From assembly GCF_018130955.1 (NCBI RefSeq), contig NZ_JAFCJM010000001.1, positions 186,001-250,000 of the forward strand: a stretch of DNA of 64,000 bases, given 5' to 3'. Source of the DNA: Bradyrhizobium liaoningense. Its GTDB lineage: Bacteria; Pseudomonadota; Alphaproteobacteria; Rhizobiales; Xanthobacteraceae. Under the pieces are notes generated by a model, which was given only the letters and a program-made list of their open reading frames with translations, was not told the DNA's origin and ran no database searches. Below are positions 53,062 to 61,732 of this stretch, one piece after another; position 1 is the stretch's first letter; every line of letters starts with the position of its first letter. The translations under genes were made by a program, and so were the position numbers.

Positions 53062-54068
53062 GACTGCCCTGCTCCGCGCGTTGCCACGTCCTCGGCGATT
53101 GCCGAGACCGCCTTTGGATTGGTGACGATGCCCATGTGGTTGATGCCGTCGATGATCTTGACGTCGACCGACGGTTTGATCGCCTGCACGGTCTCCGCAT
53201 ATTTGTCCGAGATCATCATCTCGTCCTCGGCGCCGCCGATGATCGTGATGGGCCGCGTCGTGGCCGGCAGGTCGAGCCGGTAGCCGCGCGTCGCAAAATT
53301 GCGCATCAAGCGGTCGGAATAGGTCGACGTGAGGTACTTCGCCGAATTCGCCGGCACCGCGAAGGCGAGCACCGGGAGCTGCGCACAGCAATCGATGCCG
53401 AGCTTGCGCAGCGCCGTGAGCCCCAGGAAGCGTGGAATGTCGGCGCTGACCCAACCACCGTTGCTCGGCCGGTTGGTCGGCGCGTCATAGCCGAGATAGG
53501 GCGCGAGCAGCACGGTGCGCACGAACATGTCCTGCATGATCGGGGTGGCCGCCACGCGCAGCGAGAAGCCAGCGCCGGCGGAATGGCCGATCAGGGTCAG
53601 CGGCAGATCCGGCGCGGTCCGGCGCAGGAAGGCGACGAAATCGACGAGGTCGTCCTCGAGCTGGCCGACATAGCCGATGTCGCCGCGCGTGCCGGAGGCG
53701 CCGTGGCCGCGCATGTCGAGCGCCCAGGTTTCGACGCCGCGCGAGGCGATCGCATGGGTCAATGCGTGGTTGACGGTGCCGCTGGAGCCGGAGGAGCCGT
53801 GGATGAAGACCGCGCCGCGACCGGTTGCCGGGCCGTTCGGCGCATAGTGGCGGAAGCCGATCCAGGTCCCGTCGCGGGCCTGGAAGCGCTCGAGCGGCGG
53901 CAGGGTCGAGAAGTCGACCGCCTTCACGGAATCCGAGACCGACTTCATCTCGGGCGGCCGCTGCAGCGGCGTTGCGATCATCGCGGCCAGGATCAGCGCC
54001 ACGCCGCCGACCGCACACAGCGCCCATTTCAGGCCGTTCAACACGCCGCGCAGCAGCCGGATCGCCAT
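53058..54068 (-). CDS. alpha/beta hydrolase, membrane-anchored
   Basis: A 336-residue hydrolase with an N-terminal hydrophobic segment (about residues 12-34) that anchors or exports it. The oxyanion region is FIHGSSGSSG, the nucleophile elbow is LIGHSAGAGFS, the acid is likely in GGAEDEMM and the catalytic His in IDGINHMGIV. The DMRGHGASG motif fits lysophospholipase-like enzymes. It is first in a three-gene unit with a membrane protein and a winged-helix regulator. The substrate is unknown. Confidence 0.85.
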   Translation of the reverse strand: MAIRLLRGVLNGLKWALCAVGGVALILAAMIATPLQRPPEMKSVSDSVKAVDFSTLPPLERFQARDGTWIGFRHYAPNGPATGRGAVFIHGSSGSSGTVNHALTHAIASRGVETWALDMRGHGASGTRGDIGYVGQLEDDLVDFVAFLRRTAPDLPLTLIGHSAGAGFSLRVAATPIMQDMFVRTVLLAPYLGYDAPTNRPSNGGWVSADIPRFLGLTALRKLGIDCCAQLPVLAFAVPANSAKYLTSTYSDRLMRNFATRGYRLDLPATTRPITIIGGAEDEMMISDKYAETVQAIKPSVDVKIIDGINHMGIVTNPKAVSAIAEDVATRGAGQS

Positions 54069-54095
54069 GACCTACTCTCCTTGACTCTGGTATCA

Positions 54096-54124
54096 ATAGA
54101 GGACTCTATATTACAGAGTACTCT
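54096..54124. promoter_or_regulatory. twin AGAG-N2-CTCT dyads, candidate operator
   Basis: ATAGAG-GA-CTCTAT (54096-54109) and AGAG-TA-CTCT (54115-54124) are two palindromes with centres 17 bases apart in an AT-rich spacer. They lie 28 to 56 bases before the hydrolase start and 64 or more bases before xseA. Their spacing and place suit a dimeric winged-helix repressor, most simply the one encoded at the end of the same unit. Confidence 0.5.
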
Positions 54125-54187
54125 CTCGATCAACCCCCGGATTGGCGCTTGGGAGCGAAAATCCTTAACGTCGATAACGACCCCAAC

Positions 54188-55819
54188 ATGCCGAATCGTT
54201 TGCCGATGCCGTCTGCGGAACCCCTGCTCAATACGCCCGAATTCACCGTCTCCGAGCTCTCCCTGTCCCTGAAGCGGACGGTGGAGGACACCTATGGCCA
54301 TGTCCGGGTCCGCGGCGAGATCTCCGGCTTTCGCGGCGCGCACTCCTCCGGCCACTGCTATTTCGCGCTGAAGGACGAGAGCGCGAAGATCGAGGCGGTG
54401 ATCTGGAAGGGCGTGCACGGCCGCATGCGCTTCAAGCCGCAGGAAGGCCTCGAGGTCATCGCGACAGGCAAGCTCACGACCTATCCGGGCTCCTCGAAGT
54501 ATCAGATCGTGATCGAGGCGCTGGAGCCGGCCGGCATCGGCGCGCTGATGGCGCTGATGGAGGAGCGCAAGAAGAAGCTCGCCGCCGAGGGCCTGTTCGA
54601 CGAAGCGCGCAAGCAGCTCTTGCCCTGGCTGCCCGAGGTGATCGGCGTCGTGACCTCGCCGACCGGTGCGGTCATCCGCGACATCCTGCATCGGCTCGAG
54701 GACCGGTTTCCCCGGCACGTGCTGGTGTGGCCGGTGAAGGTGCAGGGCGAAGGCTCGGCCGAGCAGGTCGCCGCCGCCATCCGCGGCTTCAACGCGCTGC
54801 CGGAGGGCGGAAAAATTCCGCGCCCCGACGTGCTGATCGTCGCGCGCGGCGGCGGCTCGCTGGAAGACCTCTGGTCGTTCAACGAGGAGATCGTGGTCCG
54901 CGCCGCGGCCGAGAGCATGATCCCGCTGATCTCGGCGGTCGGCCACGAGACCGACATCACGCTGATCGACTTTGTCGCCGACAAGCGCGCGCCGACGCCG
55001 ACGGCGGCCGCTGAAATGGCCGTGCCGGTGCGCAGCGAATTGTTCGTCGAGGTCGCCGATCTCGCGCGGCGCACGCGCGCCTATTGGCAGCGTGCCCATG
55101 AGAGCCGCCGCAGCGAGCTGCGCGCCGCCGCACGCGCGCTGCCGGCCGCATCCGATCTCTTGGCGATCCCGCGGCAGCGGCTGGACTCGGCAGGCAGCGC
55201 CCTGCCCCGCGGCCTCAAGGCCAACACGCATGCGCATTTCCGCAGGTTTACCGCGGCCAGCGCAAAGCTGACGCTGCGCGTGCTGCACGGGCAGATCGCG
55301 CAGGCCGATCACCGTCTCACGGTCTGTGGCGAACGGCTCGGCCTGTCCGCGCGCGCGCTGCTGCATCGGCGTCGCGACCGCTTTGCGGGGCTCGAGGTGC
55401 GCCTGCGCGCCTCAAGACTCTCCAATGCGCAGGCACAGCGCAACGCGATTGCCCGCCAGCGCGAACGCACGCACCGGCTTGCCGAGCGCGCCAGCCGTGC
55501 GCTGACAACGCTGCTGCAACGGTTGGAGGCGCGGGTCGAGAACAGCGGAAAACTGCTCTCCGCCCTGTCCTATCGCGGGGTGCTCGCGCGCGGTTTTGCG
55601 CTGGTGCGGGATGAGGCCGGCCATCCCCTGCATTCGGCCGACAGCGTTGGACCGAGCGCACGGCTGGAGATCGAGTTCGCCGACGGGCGCGTGGCGGCAA
55701 CGACGGACGCCGATCGGCCGGAGCCGCGCACGGCGACACAGCCGAAGCCCGCGACGCGCGAGGCAAAACCGGCGCCGAAGCGCGTGGCGAAGCCGGTGGA
55801 TCAGGGTAGTTTGTTTTAG
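54188..55819 (+). CDS. xseA: exodeoxyribonuclease VII large subunit
   Basis: A 543-residue nuclease subunit. The OB-fold domain ([39 protein letters not shown]) is followed by the catalytic domain [30 protein letters not shown] and [17 protein letters not shown], then long Arg-rich coiled coils. It degrades single-stranded DNA to oligonucleotides together with XseB, which is not in the window. The ATG at 54188 is chosen; TTG 54149 and ATG 54206 are alternatives. The C-terminus is a Lys/Pro-rich tail. Confidence 0.94.
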   Translation: MPNRLPMPSAEPLLNTPEFTVSELSLSLKRTVEDTYGHVRVRGEISGFRGAHSSGHCYFALKDESAKIEAVIWKGVHGRMRFKPQEGLEVIATGKLTTYPGSSKYQIVIEALEPAGIGALMALMEERKKKLAAEGLFDEARKQLLPWLPEVIGVVTSPTGAVIRDILHRLEDRFPRHVLVWPVKVQGEGSAEQVAAAIRGFNALPEGGKIPRPDVLIVARGGGSLEDLWSFNEEIVVRAAAESMIPLISAVGHETDITLIDFVADKRAPTPTAAAEMAVPVRSELFVEVADLARRTRAYWQRAHESRRSELRAAARALPAASDLLAIPRQRLDSAGSALPRGLKANTHAHFRRFTAASAKLTLRVLHGQIAQADHRLTVCGERLGLSARALLHRRRDRFAGLEVRLRASRLSNAQAQRNAIARQRERTHRLAERASRALTTLLQRLEARVENSGKLLSALSYRGVLARGFALVRDEAGHPLHSADSVGPSARLEIEFADGRVAATTDADRPEPRTATQPKPATREAKPAPKRVAKPVDQGSLF

Positions 55820-55844
55820 CGCCGAAGCTTCACTGTCCATCCCG

Positions 55845-55971
55845 TCATCCTGAGGTGCGCGCCATGCGACGCGAAAGCGGCGCAAGGTGAGCCTCGAAGG
55901 ATGAACGGCCGGGATGCAGCCGGGCCGTCGCCCTTCGAGGGCCGCTGAAGAAGCGGCCGCCTCAGAGTGAC
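55845..55971. repeat. palindromic intergenic repeat (GTCATCCTGAGG type)
   Basis: It begins GTCATCCTGAGGTGCGCGCC and ends CCTCAGAGTGAC, with inner CCTCGAAGGATGA and CCCTTCGAGGGCCGC segments that pair with each other. It follows xseA directly and differs in sequence from the other repeats here. A GCGGCC-type dyad near its end could serve as terminator. Confidence 0.6.
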
Positions 55972-55990
55972 GGCGATAGGAATTGCGCCC

Positions 55991-56155
55991 CTACCGACAG
56001 GACAATCCGGCGTCGATCGTCGTCCAGAAGCCGCAATGTTCCGCGGGAACTCCGGCGCGTGCTTCGTAGAGCAGAAGCGCGACGGTGAAGACGATGAGCG
56101 CGGACGACAGCAGTATGAGGCGGTTTCGCATCAGACGCCGTTTAACGGACATCAT
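55991..56155 (-). CDS. small single-pass membrane protein, unknown function
   Basis: A 54-residue frame, with Met-Met at the start (56155 or 56152), a basic stretch SVKRRLMRNR, one helix LILLSSALIVFTVALLLYEA and a short outer tail with two Cys (EHCGFWTTIDAGLSCR). The topology is clean, but there is no ribosome site or family that I recognise, so it is a modest call. Confidence 0.42.
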   Translation of the reverse strand: MMSVKRRLMRNRLILLSSALIVFTVALLLYEARAGVPAEHCGFWTTIDAGLSCR

Positions 56156-56325
56156 GGTCGAACTATGACAGGCGGAAGCTGAAACTGGCGGATCGCTCGC
56201 GCCGTAACTCGGCGCGTCGGCCATGACGACCTGTGCAGGGCGGTGGTCGATGCGGGGCTGTCCGTTCGCTTGTTCCTCGGGCGGCCCCGCTTCAACACGG
56301 CAATACGCCGATCAGGGCACCGCCC

Positions 56326-57156
56326 TCACCGCGCCAGCCACTCCGCGACCTGCTTCTGCGCATCTGCGCGTGCGTCCGCGTCGGAGCCGAGATGGCCGCG
56401 GTCGGGCGTCGCAGCGTCGTTGCTGCTTGCGGACGCATGCAGCGGCACGTTGGCACGATCGAAATCGTGATAGGCGCCGGGATAGACGACGATGCGCGCG
56501 AGCGCGCTGCGGCCCTGCGCGCCATCGACCATCTGGCGACAGGCCTGGGGCGAGGAGACGTCGTCCCTGGCGCCAATCAGCACCAGCGTCGGCACCCGCG
56601 TGCTCCAGCCGAGCCCGGCCGAGATACGGCAATCCGGATAGACCGCGATCGCCGCGCGGAAGTCGGGCTGCGCGTCGCGTGTCAAAAGTTGCGGGCGCAC
56701 GGCCCAGAGCACCGCGCTGGCGCCATTGGCCCAGCCGATCAGGCTGATGCGGTTGCGCGCGACCCATGTCTGCTGCAACAGCCAGCCGCGCGCAGCGACG
56801 ATGTCGGCGACGCGTTCGCGCCGCGCCTTCACCCGCATTTCCTTGACGCGGCATTGCGGCCCGAGCTCGCGCGAGCCGTAGCTGTCCGGCCAGAGCACGG
56901 CGTTGCCCGCCTTGAGCAGCTCCTCGGTCCAGTCGCGATAGCGCGGCAGCACCGCCTCGTTGCGTCCGCTCAAGCCGCCGCAGGCATGCAGCGCGATCAC
57001 GGTCGGAAACGGGCCGTCGCCGGCAGGCTTGTAGAGCTGCGCATGCAGCGTGGTGGAGCCTGCGACGATCTCGACGGCCTGCGGCGCGGCGGGCGAGGCC
57101 GCATGCGCCGGCGACATCAGGATCAGTAGGGCGAGAACGATTGACGGAACACGCAT
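56326..57156 (-). CDS. dienelactone-hydrolase-family protein, nucleophile lost
   Basis: A 276-residue secreted protein (signal peptide, cleavage near AHA/AS) of the dienelactone hydrolase type: VIALHACGGLSG, WPDSYGSRELGPQC, the acid in GARDDVSSP and the His in YPGAYHDFD. The nucleophile elbow reads IGWANGAS where Ser or Cys is expected (G-x-S-x-G); the codon is GCC, one base from the Ser codon TCC. It may be inactive or use another residue. It is divergent from the DUF2093 gene. Confidence 0.8.
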   Translation of the reverse strand: MRVPSIVLALLILMSPAHAASPAAPQAVEIVAGSTTLHAQLYKPAGDGPFPTVIALHACGGLSGRNEAVLPRYRDWTEELLKAGNAVLWPDSYGSRELGPQCRVKEMRVKARRERVADIVAARGWLLQQTWVARNRISLIGWANGASAVLWAVRPQLLTRDAQPDFRAAIAVYPDCRISAGLGWSTRVPTLVLIGARDDVSSPQACRQMVDGAQGRSALARIVVYPGAYHDFDRANVPLHASASSNDAATPDRGHLGSDADARADAQKQVAEWLAR

Positions 57157-57340
57157 CGAATAGACCGGATCAGGAATGGACCGGGAGCAGCGATCCCTCG
57201 GCGCGCAGCCCTATCACGCACCAATGCCCGCAAAACATCACAAATCAGTGGGTTTAACGGGCGGACAAGTCACCCTATCTATGCTAGATCGGCATCGACA
57301 CATCATGCCCGTGGACCGGGCGCAGCGGAGACTTCTGACC

Positions 57341-57568
57341 GTGCTAAACAAGTTCGGCCCCTCGGGCCATGGCGAAGCGCAGGTGCAATATCTCGACGGC
57401 GACTTCCGCGTGATCTCGCCGGGGACCTTCGTGCGCTGCGCGGTGACCGATACGCGGATTCCGCTCGACGAGCTGAAATACTGGAGTGTGGATCTGCAGG
57501 AAGCCTACGCCCATCCCGGCGCCGTGCTGCAACGGCATTTTCCCGGCGCGCCGAAGCCGCAGGGTTGA
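57341..57568 (+). CDS. DUF2093 family protein
   Basis: A protein of about 75 residues, LNKFGPSGHGEAQVQYLDGD onward, with SPGTFVRCAVTDTRIPLDEL and YWSVDLQEAYAHP, all typical of DUF2093, a small alphaproteobacterial family of unknown function. I take GTG 57341 with a GGAG ribosome site 10 bases upstream; ATG 57305 would add 12 residues. It converges on lpxK with no spacer at all. Confidence 0.78.
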   Translation: MLNKFGPSGHGEAQVQYLDGDFRVISPGTFVRCAVTDTRIPLDELKYWSVDLQEAYAHPGAVLQRHFPGAPKPQG

Positions 57569-58591
57569 TCAGCGCCCGAACCTCTTCTCCCGCGCCTTGA
57601 ACAGGCGATCGGCGACGAAGTCACGGAGCTTTGCGGGCTCGTCGAACTCCAGCGTTACCTTGAACGGTTCGACTCCTTGCACGTAAGGCAGCATCCCGTC
57701 GCCGCCGTGGATTCGGGCAAGGTCCTTCTCCGTCGTCACCAGCGTTAGCCCCTCACGCCTGGCGTCAACCGACAGATCCTGGATTTCGCGCTCCGAATAA
57801 GGGTGATGGTCCGCGAAAGCGCGGCTCCTGACCATCTCGACCTCATGTGCCTGCAACGTCCTGAAGAACCGCTCGGGGTCGCCGATGCCGGCAAAGGCGA
57901 GCACGCGCTTGCCGGACAATCTTGCGAGCGACTCGGCATCCGGCTTCAGGCGTGCGCGCAACACCGGCCTGTCGCGCGCAGCGACCTCACTGGCGACGCC
58001 GTCGGCGGCGTGACCGTCGCCGATCACGATCAGCGCGTCGGTGCGGGAAAGCTGCACTCTCAGCGGCGCGCGCAAGGGACCTGCGGGAAACACCTTGCCG
58101 TTGCCGAGGCCACGCTCGCTGTCGATCACGATCAGCGAGGCGTCCTTGGCGATCGCCGGGTTCTGGAAACCGTCGTCCATCAGGATCGCGGTTGCGCCTT
58201 GCGATTTCGCCAGCGCCACGCCGTCGACGCGGTCGCGCGCGACCGCGACCGGCACGTTGCGCACCATCATCAGCGGCTCGTCGCCGACATCGTCGGCAGT
58301 GTGCCTTTCCGCATCGACCATCACGGGGCCGCGCAACCGCCCGCCATAGCCGCGGCTGAGCACGACCGGCGTCTCGCCGAGGTCGCGCAGCAGGTGGGTC
58401 AGCGCCAGCACGGTCGGCGTCTTGCCGGCGCCACCGACGTGGTAATTGCCGACGCAGAGCACGGGAATGCCGGCGTCCATCCCCTTGCGCAGCATGCGGC
58501 GTTCGGCGATCGCGCCATAGAGCGCGCCGAGGGGCCGGAAAAAATGCGACTTGAGCGAACGTGGCCGGTGCCAGAAGGCCGGCTCACGCAT
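57569..58591 (-). CDS. lpxK: tetraacyldisaccharide 4'-kinase
   Basis: A 340-residue kinase that adds the 4'-phosphate to the lipid A precursor at the inner membrane. The N-terminal anchor region REPAFWHRPRSLKSHFFRPL is followed by the P-loop VGNYHVGGAGKTPTV, LSRGYGGRLRGP, the Walker-B-like DDGFQNP and FAGIGDPERFF. The length is typical. Its start overlaps the waaA stop by 8 bases. It is last in the six-gene lipid A operon. Confidence 0.95.
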   Translation of the reverse strand: MREPAFWHRPRSLKSHFFRPLGALYGAIAERRMLRKGMDAGIPVLCVGNYHVGGAGKTPTVLALTHLLRDLGETPVVLSRGYGGRLRGPVMVDAERHTADDVGDEPLMMVRNVPVAVARDRVDGVALAKSQGATAILMDDGFQNPAIAKDASLIVIDSERGLGNGKVFPAGPLRAPLRVQLSRTDALIVIGDGHAADGVASEVAARDRPVLRARLKPDAESLARLSGKRVLAFAGIGDPERFFRTLQAHEVEMVRSRAFADHHPYSEREIQDLSVDARREGLTLVTTEKDLARIHGGDGMLPYVQGVEPFKVTLEFDEPAKLRDFVADRLFKAREKRFGR

Positions 58592-59888
58592 TGGCGGCTC
58601 CCATCTCGATGCGGAGCTGCAACAGATAGGGCTCGAGCGCCGTCATGGTGCGATCCAGCGCGCCGCCGAGCCGTTCGACCACGCCGGTCCCTGCGCGATG
58701 CATGGTCTCGCGCACGGCGGGGTCGGCCAGCAACTGCCCGAGCTGCTTCACCAGGGCCTCCTGCGTGTCGGCCTGACGCGCGCCGCCGCTGCCGTCTAGC
58801 GCCTCGTACACGTCGGCGAAGTTGAAGACGTGCGGGCCGTGGATGATGGAGGCCCCGAGCTTGATCGCCTCGATCGGATTCTGGCCGCCATGCGGGATCA
58901 GCGAGCCGCCCATGAAGACGATCGGCGACAGCCGGTAGAACAGGCCGAGCTCGCCCATGGTGTCGGCGACGTAGACGTCGGTGGCCGCGGTCGGCAGTTC
59001 CTCGCGCGAGCGCAGGCCGGGCTTCAGCCCCGAGGCGGTGATCAGGCCCGCGATCGACGAGCCGCGATCAGGATGCCGCGGCACGATCACGGTGAGCAGC
59101 GAGGGGAAGAAGCCGGCAAGGCTGCGATGCGCTGCGACCAGCATCTCCTCCTCGCCTGGATGGGTCGAGGCAGCGACGACGATCGGGCGGCCCCGCGTCA
59201 TCGTCATCAGACGTTCGAGCTTGACGGGATCGGCGGGCGGAGCTGCGACGTCGAGCTTGAGATTGCCCGTGGTCACGACGTTGCGGCTGCCGAGCGCGGC
59301 AAACCGCTCGGCGTCGGTCTTCGACTGCGCGAGGCAGATGTCGAACCGCGACAGCAGCGCAGAGATCGTGCCCTGGACGCGGCGCCAGCGCGGGAAGGAG
59401 CGCGGCGACATCCGGCCGTTGATCAGCACCATCGGCAGCCGGCGCGCAGCGCCCGCCAGGATCAGGTTCGGCCACAGATCGGATTCGATGAACAGCGCCA
59501 GCGACGGCTTCCAGTGATCGAGGAAGCGGGCGACGTAGCGCGGAGAATCGTAGGGCACGTATTGATGGATGACGTCGGGCGGAAAGCGTTTTGCGACCAC
59601 CGCGGCCGAGGTGACCGTGCCGGAGGTGAGCAGGATGCGCAGATTGAGCTCGCGCAGCCGCTCGATCAGCGCCGCCGCCGCCAGCACCTCGCCGACGCTC
59701 GCGCCGTGGATCCACACCAGCGGCCCGTGCGGCCGCACGTCCTGCGAGAGGCCGCGCCGCTCGCCGACCCGCGCAGGGTCTTCCTTGCCCTGCTTCAGCC
59801 GCCGCTTGATCAGCGCAGGCGCCAGCGGCACGAGGCCGGAGGCCAAGTGCTGATACACCCGCAGCGTCATCGGCAGCGAATTAGCCAT
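58584..59888 (-). CDS. waaA: 3-deoxy-D-manno-octulosonic acid (Kdo) transferase
   Basis: A 434-residue membrane-associated GT-B glycosyltransferase that attaches Kdo to lipid IVA. Signature segments are HGASVGEVLAAAALIERL (with the catalytic Glu), FIESDLWPNLI, NGRMSPRSFPRW, AASTHPGEEEML, PRHPDRGSSI and GGSLIPHGGQNPIEA. Kdo number (mono- or bifunctional) cannot be read from sequence. The ATG at 59888 overlaps the DUF374 gene stop by 8 bases (ATGGCTAA). Confidence 0.95.
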   Translation of the reverse strand: MANSLPMTLRVYQHLASGLVPLAPALIKRRLKQGKEDPARVGERRGLSQDVRPHGPLVWIHGASVGEVLAAAALIERLRELNLRILLTSGTVTSAAVVAKRFPPDVIHQYVPYDSPRYVARFLDHWKPSLALFIESDLWPNLILAGAARRLPMVLINGRMSPRSFPRWRRVQGTISALLSRFDICLAQSKTDAERFAALGSRNVVTTGNLKLDVAAPPADPVKLERLMTMTRGRPIVVAASTHPGEEEMLVAAHRSLAGFFPSLLTVIVPRHPDRGSSIAGLITASGLKPGLRSREELPTAATDVYVADTMGELGLFYRLSPIVFMGGSLIPHGGQNPIEAIKLGASIIHGPHVFNFADVYEALDGSGGARQADTQEALVKQLGQLLADPAVRETMHRAGTGVVERLGGALDRTMTALEPYLLQLRIEMGAANA

Positions 59889-60594
59889 GATCCGGTTCCG
59901 GGCAGCCGAGTTGGGCATAGGCGCGGCGGGTCGCTTCGTTCAGCGTCTCTTCCAGCTCCAGGCGCAGGGCCTCCATGGTGGCGGCGTCGGCGTCCGGCGG
60001 GACGTTGATTTCCTTGATTCCCACCAATGCGCCTCGCCCAAATGGCAAATTGATGGTCGTGCGGTCCCAGTTCTTCAGCCGGATGTAGCGACTGGTCGCC
60101 ATCGCGAAAGGCATGATCGGCCGCCCCGATTCCCTTGCCAGCATGATGATGCCGAGACCCGCAACCCGCGAACGCTTCGGCACGTCGGCGGTCAGCGCGA
60201 CATTATAGTCGTCCGCGAGCGCCTGCACCATTTCCCTGAAGGCCCCGACCCCGCCCTTGCGGTGGAATGCCCCGCCATGGTCGCCGGAGCCGCGGATCGT
60301 GCCGATGCCGAGCCGCTCGACGGCGATCGCGTTGAACTCGCCGTCGCGATGCCGGGAGATCAGGACCTTGGCCCGGTACGAGTCCTTGTTCTTGATGAAC
60401 GGCGTCAGGAAATGCTGGCCGTGCCAGAACGCGAAGATCGCCGGTATCTGCGGCTCGACGCGGCCGTAGACGTCGGGCGGATCGAACGTGAACTTGTTGG
60501 TCCGCCAGACCAGACGCAGCCATTCGGCCGCCAGGACACCGACGGCACGCTGAACGAAGCTGCTTCGCAGCGTATTGCGAAGCAGTCTTTTCAA
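59881..60594 (-). CDS. DUF374 lysophospholipid-acyltransferase-family protein, LpxJ-like
   Basis: A 237-residue acyltransferase-fold protein: FAFWHGQHFLTPFI (catalytic-His region), LISRHRDGEFNA, GIGTIRGSGDHGG and LTADVPKRSRVAGLGIIMLA. DUF374 includes LpxJ, the Kdo-independent lipid A secondary acyltransferase of epsilonproteobacteria. Placement directly before waaA and lpxK supports a lipid A acylation role here, but this is inference. The start overlaps the DUF4170 stop by 4 bases. Confidence 0.82.
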   Translation of the reverse strand: MKRLLRNTLRSSFVQRAVGVLAAEWLRLVWRTNKFTFDPPDVYGRVEPQIPAIFAFWHGQHFLTPFIKNKDSYRAKVLISRHRDGEFNAIAVERLGIGTIRGSGDHGGAFHRKGGVGAFREMVQALADDYNVALTADVPKRSRVAGLGIIMLARESGRPIMPFAMATSRYIRLKNWDRTTINLPFGRGALVGIKEINVPPDADAATMEALRLELEETLNEATRRAYAQLGCPEPDHG

Positions 60595-60854
60595 CGCGCC
60601 GGCTTCGGTTCTTTGGTGGATTCTTGGCCCGGATCGAGCAGCCGGTGAAGGTGGACGATGAAATAGCGCATCTGGGCGTTGTCGACGGTCATCTGCGCCT
60701 TGGCCTTCCAGGCCGTGTAGGCGGAGGCGTAGTTCGGATACAGGCCCACGATCTCGACGTCGTCGAGGTTCTTGAAAGTGTTGTGGTCGAGATCGGTCAG
60801 CTCGCCGCCAATGACGAGATGGAGCAGTTGTTGCTGCGGGGCACTATCTGGCAT
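60591..60854 (-). CDS. DUF4170 family protein
   Basis: An 87-residue protein with LLHLVIGGELTDLDHNTF, VGLYPNYASAYTAWKAKAQM and YFIVHLHRLLDP, which mark DUF4170, a small soluble family of unknown function kept beside the phosphatase and lipid A genes in rhizobia. The ATG at 60854 is used; a longer frame reaches 60902. It overlaps the DUF374 gene and lies 59 bases after the phosphatase gene. Confidence 0.82.
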   Translation of the reverse strand: MPDSAPQQQLLHLVIGGELTDLDHNTFKNLDDVEIVGLYPNYASAYTAWKAKAQMTVDNAQMRYFIVHLHRLLDPGQESTKEPKPAR

Positions 60855-60913
60855 GCGTAGTTCTTTCCTAACGGGCTGCCCGGCAAGCAGGTCGATAAGC
60901 ACGATGGTTGCGG

Positions 60914-61732
60914 TCAGGGCAAGGGGCGCTGCCGAAAATGTGCGACAATGCTCGCATGACGATCGCGGCCTGCGGCCACCAGCACCCCGTGCGCCACTTC
61001 CCGGCGATTGTAGAGGATGGGATCTCCGGAGAGTTCGCTCATCCTACCATCCGCTTCCTGCACGATCAAATCGGCCGCCGCAAGGTCCCAGTCGCGGCTT
61101 TGTCCCCCCGCAAAAGCCGCATCGAGTGCGCCGTGGGCGACCCGGCAGAGCCGCAATGCGAGCGAGCCGATTCGCGGATGCAGCTTGACCTCGCCTGCAT
61201 GCGGATTGAGCCGCTCGACCAGCGGTTTCGGCCCGGCCATGCGGCTGAAATCGAGACTGCTGCCGGAAGCGGCACGGACCGGCGCGTCATTGAGCGTGGC
61301 GCCCTGCCCGCGAATCGCAAAGAAGAACTCCTCGCGGGCCGGCGCGAACACCGCGGCCAGGACCGGCTTGGTCCGGTCGACCAGCGCGACGCTGACGCAC
61401 CAGTCTTCCAGGCCGCCGAGATAGCCGCGCGTGCCGTCGATGGGATCGACGATCCACACGAGATCCTTGGAGAGCCGTGCCTCATCGTCGGCGCTCTCCT
61501 CCGACAGCCAGCCATAGTCCGGCGTCGCCACGCGCAGGCGCGCCTCCAGCAGATCGTTGACGGCGATGTCGGCTTCCGAGACCGGCGAGGAGGCGCCCTT
61601 GGTCCACTTCTTCAGCTCGGTGCGAAACATCGACAGCGCGAGGCCGCCGGCCTCGCGTACCGTCGCCTTCAGCAATGCGGCGTCGTGATTGAGAATTCTC
61701 TCGTCGACCGATTTCGCGTCAGCGGCCGCCAA
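60914..61732 (-). CDS. inositol-monophosphatase-family enzyme (CysQ-like)
   Basis: A 272-residue Mg2+-dependent phosphatase. PVSEADIAVNDLLEARL, WLSEESADD, the core WIVDPIDGTRGYL and GQSRDWDLAAADLIVQEADG give all metal-binding residues. Closest in type are 3'(2'),5'-bisphosphate nucleotidases (CysQ), but inositol or sugar phosphates are possible substrates. It overlaps pmbA by 14 bases and precedes DUF4170 and lipid A genes. Confidence 0.87.
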   Translation of the reverse strand: MAAADAKSVDERILNHDAALLKATVREAGGLALSMFRTELKKWTKGASSPVSEADIAVNDLLEARLRVATPDYGWLSEESADDEARLSKDLVWIVDPIDGTRGYLGGLEDWCVSVALVDRTKPVLAAVFAPAREEFFFAIRGQGATLNDAPVRAASGSSLDFSRMAGPKPLVERLNPHAGEVKLHPRIGSLALRLCRVAHGALDAAFAGGQSRDWDLAAADLIVQEADGRMSELSGDPILYNRREVAHGVLVAAGRDRHASIVAHFRQRPLP

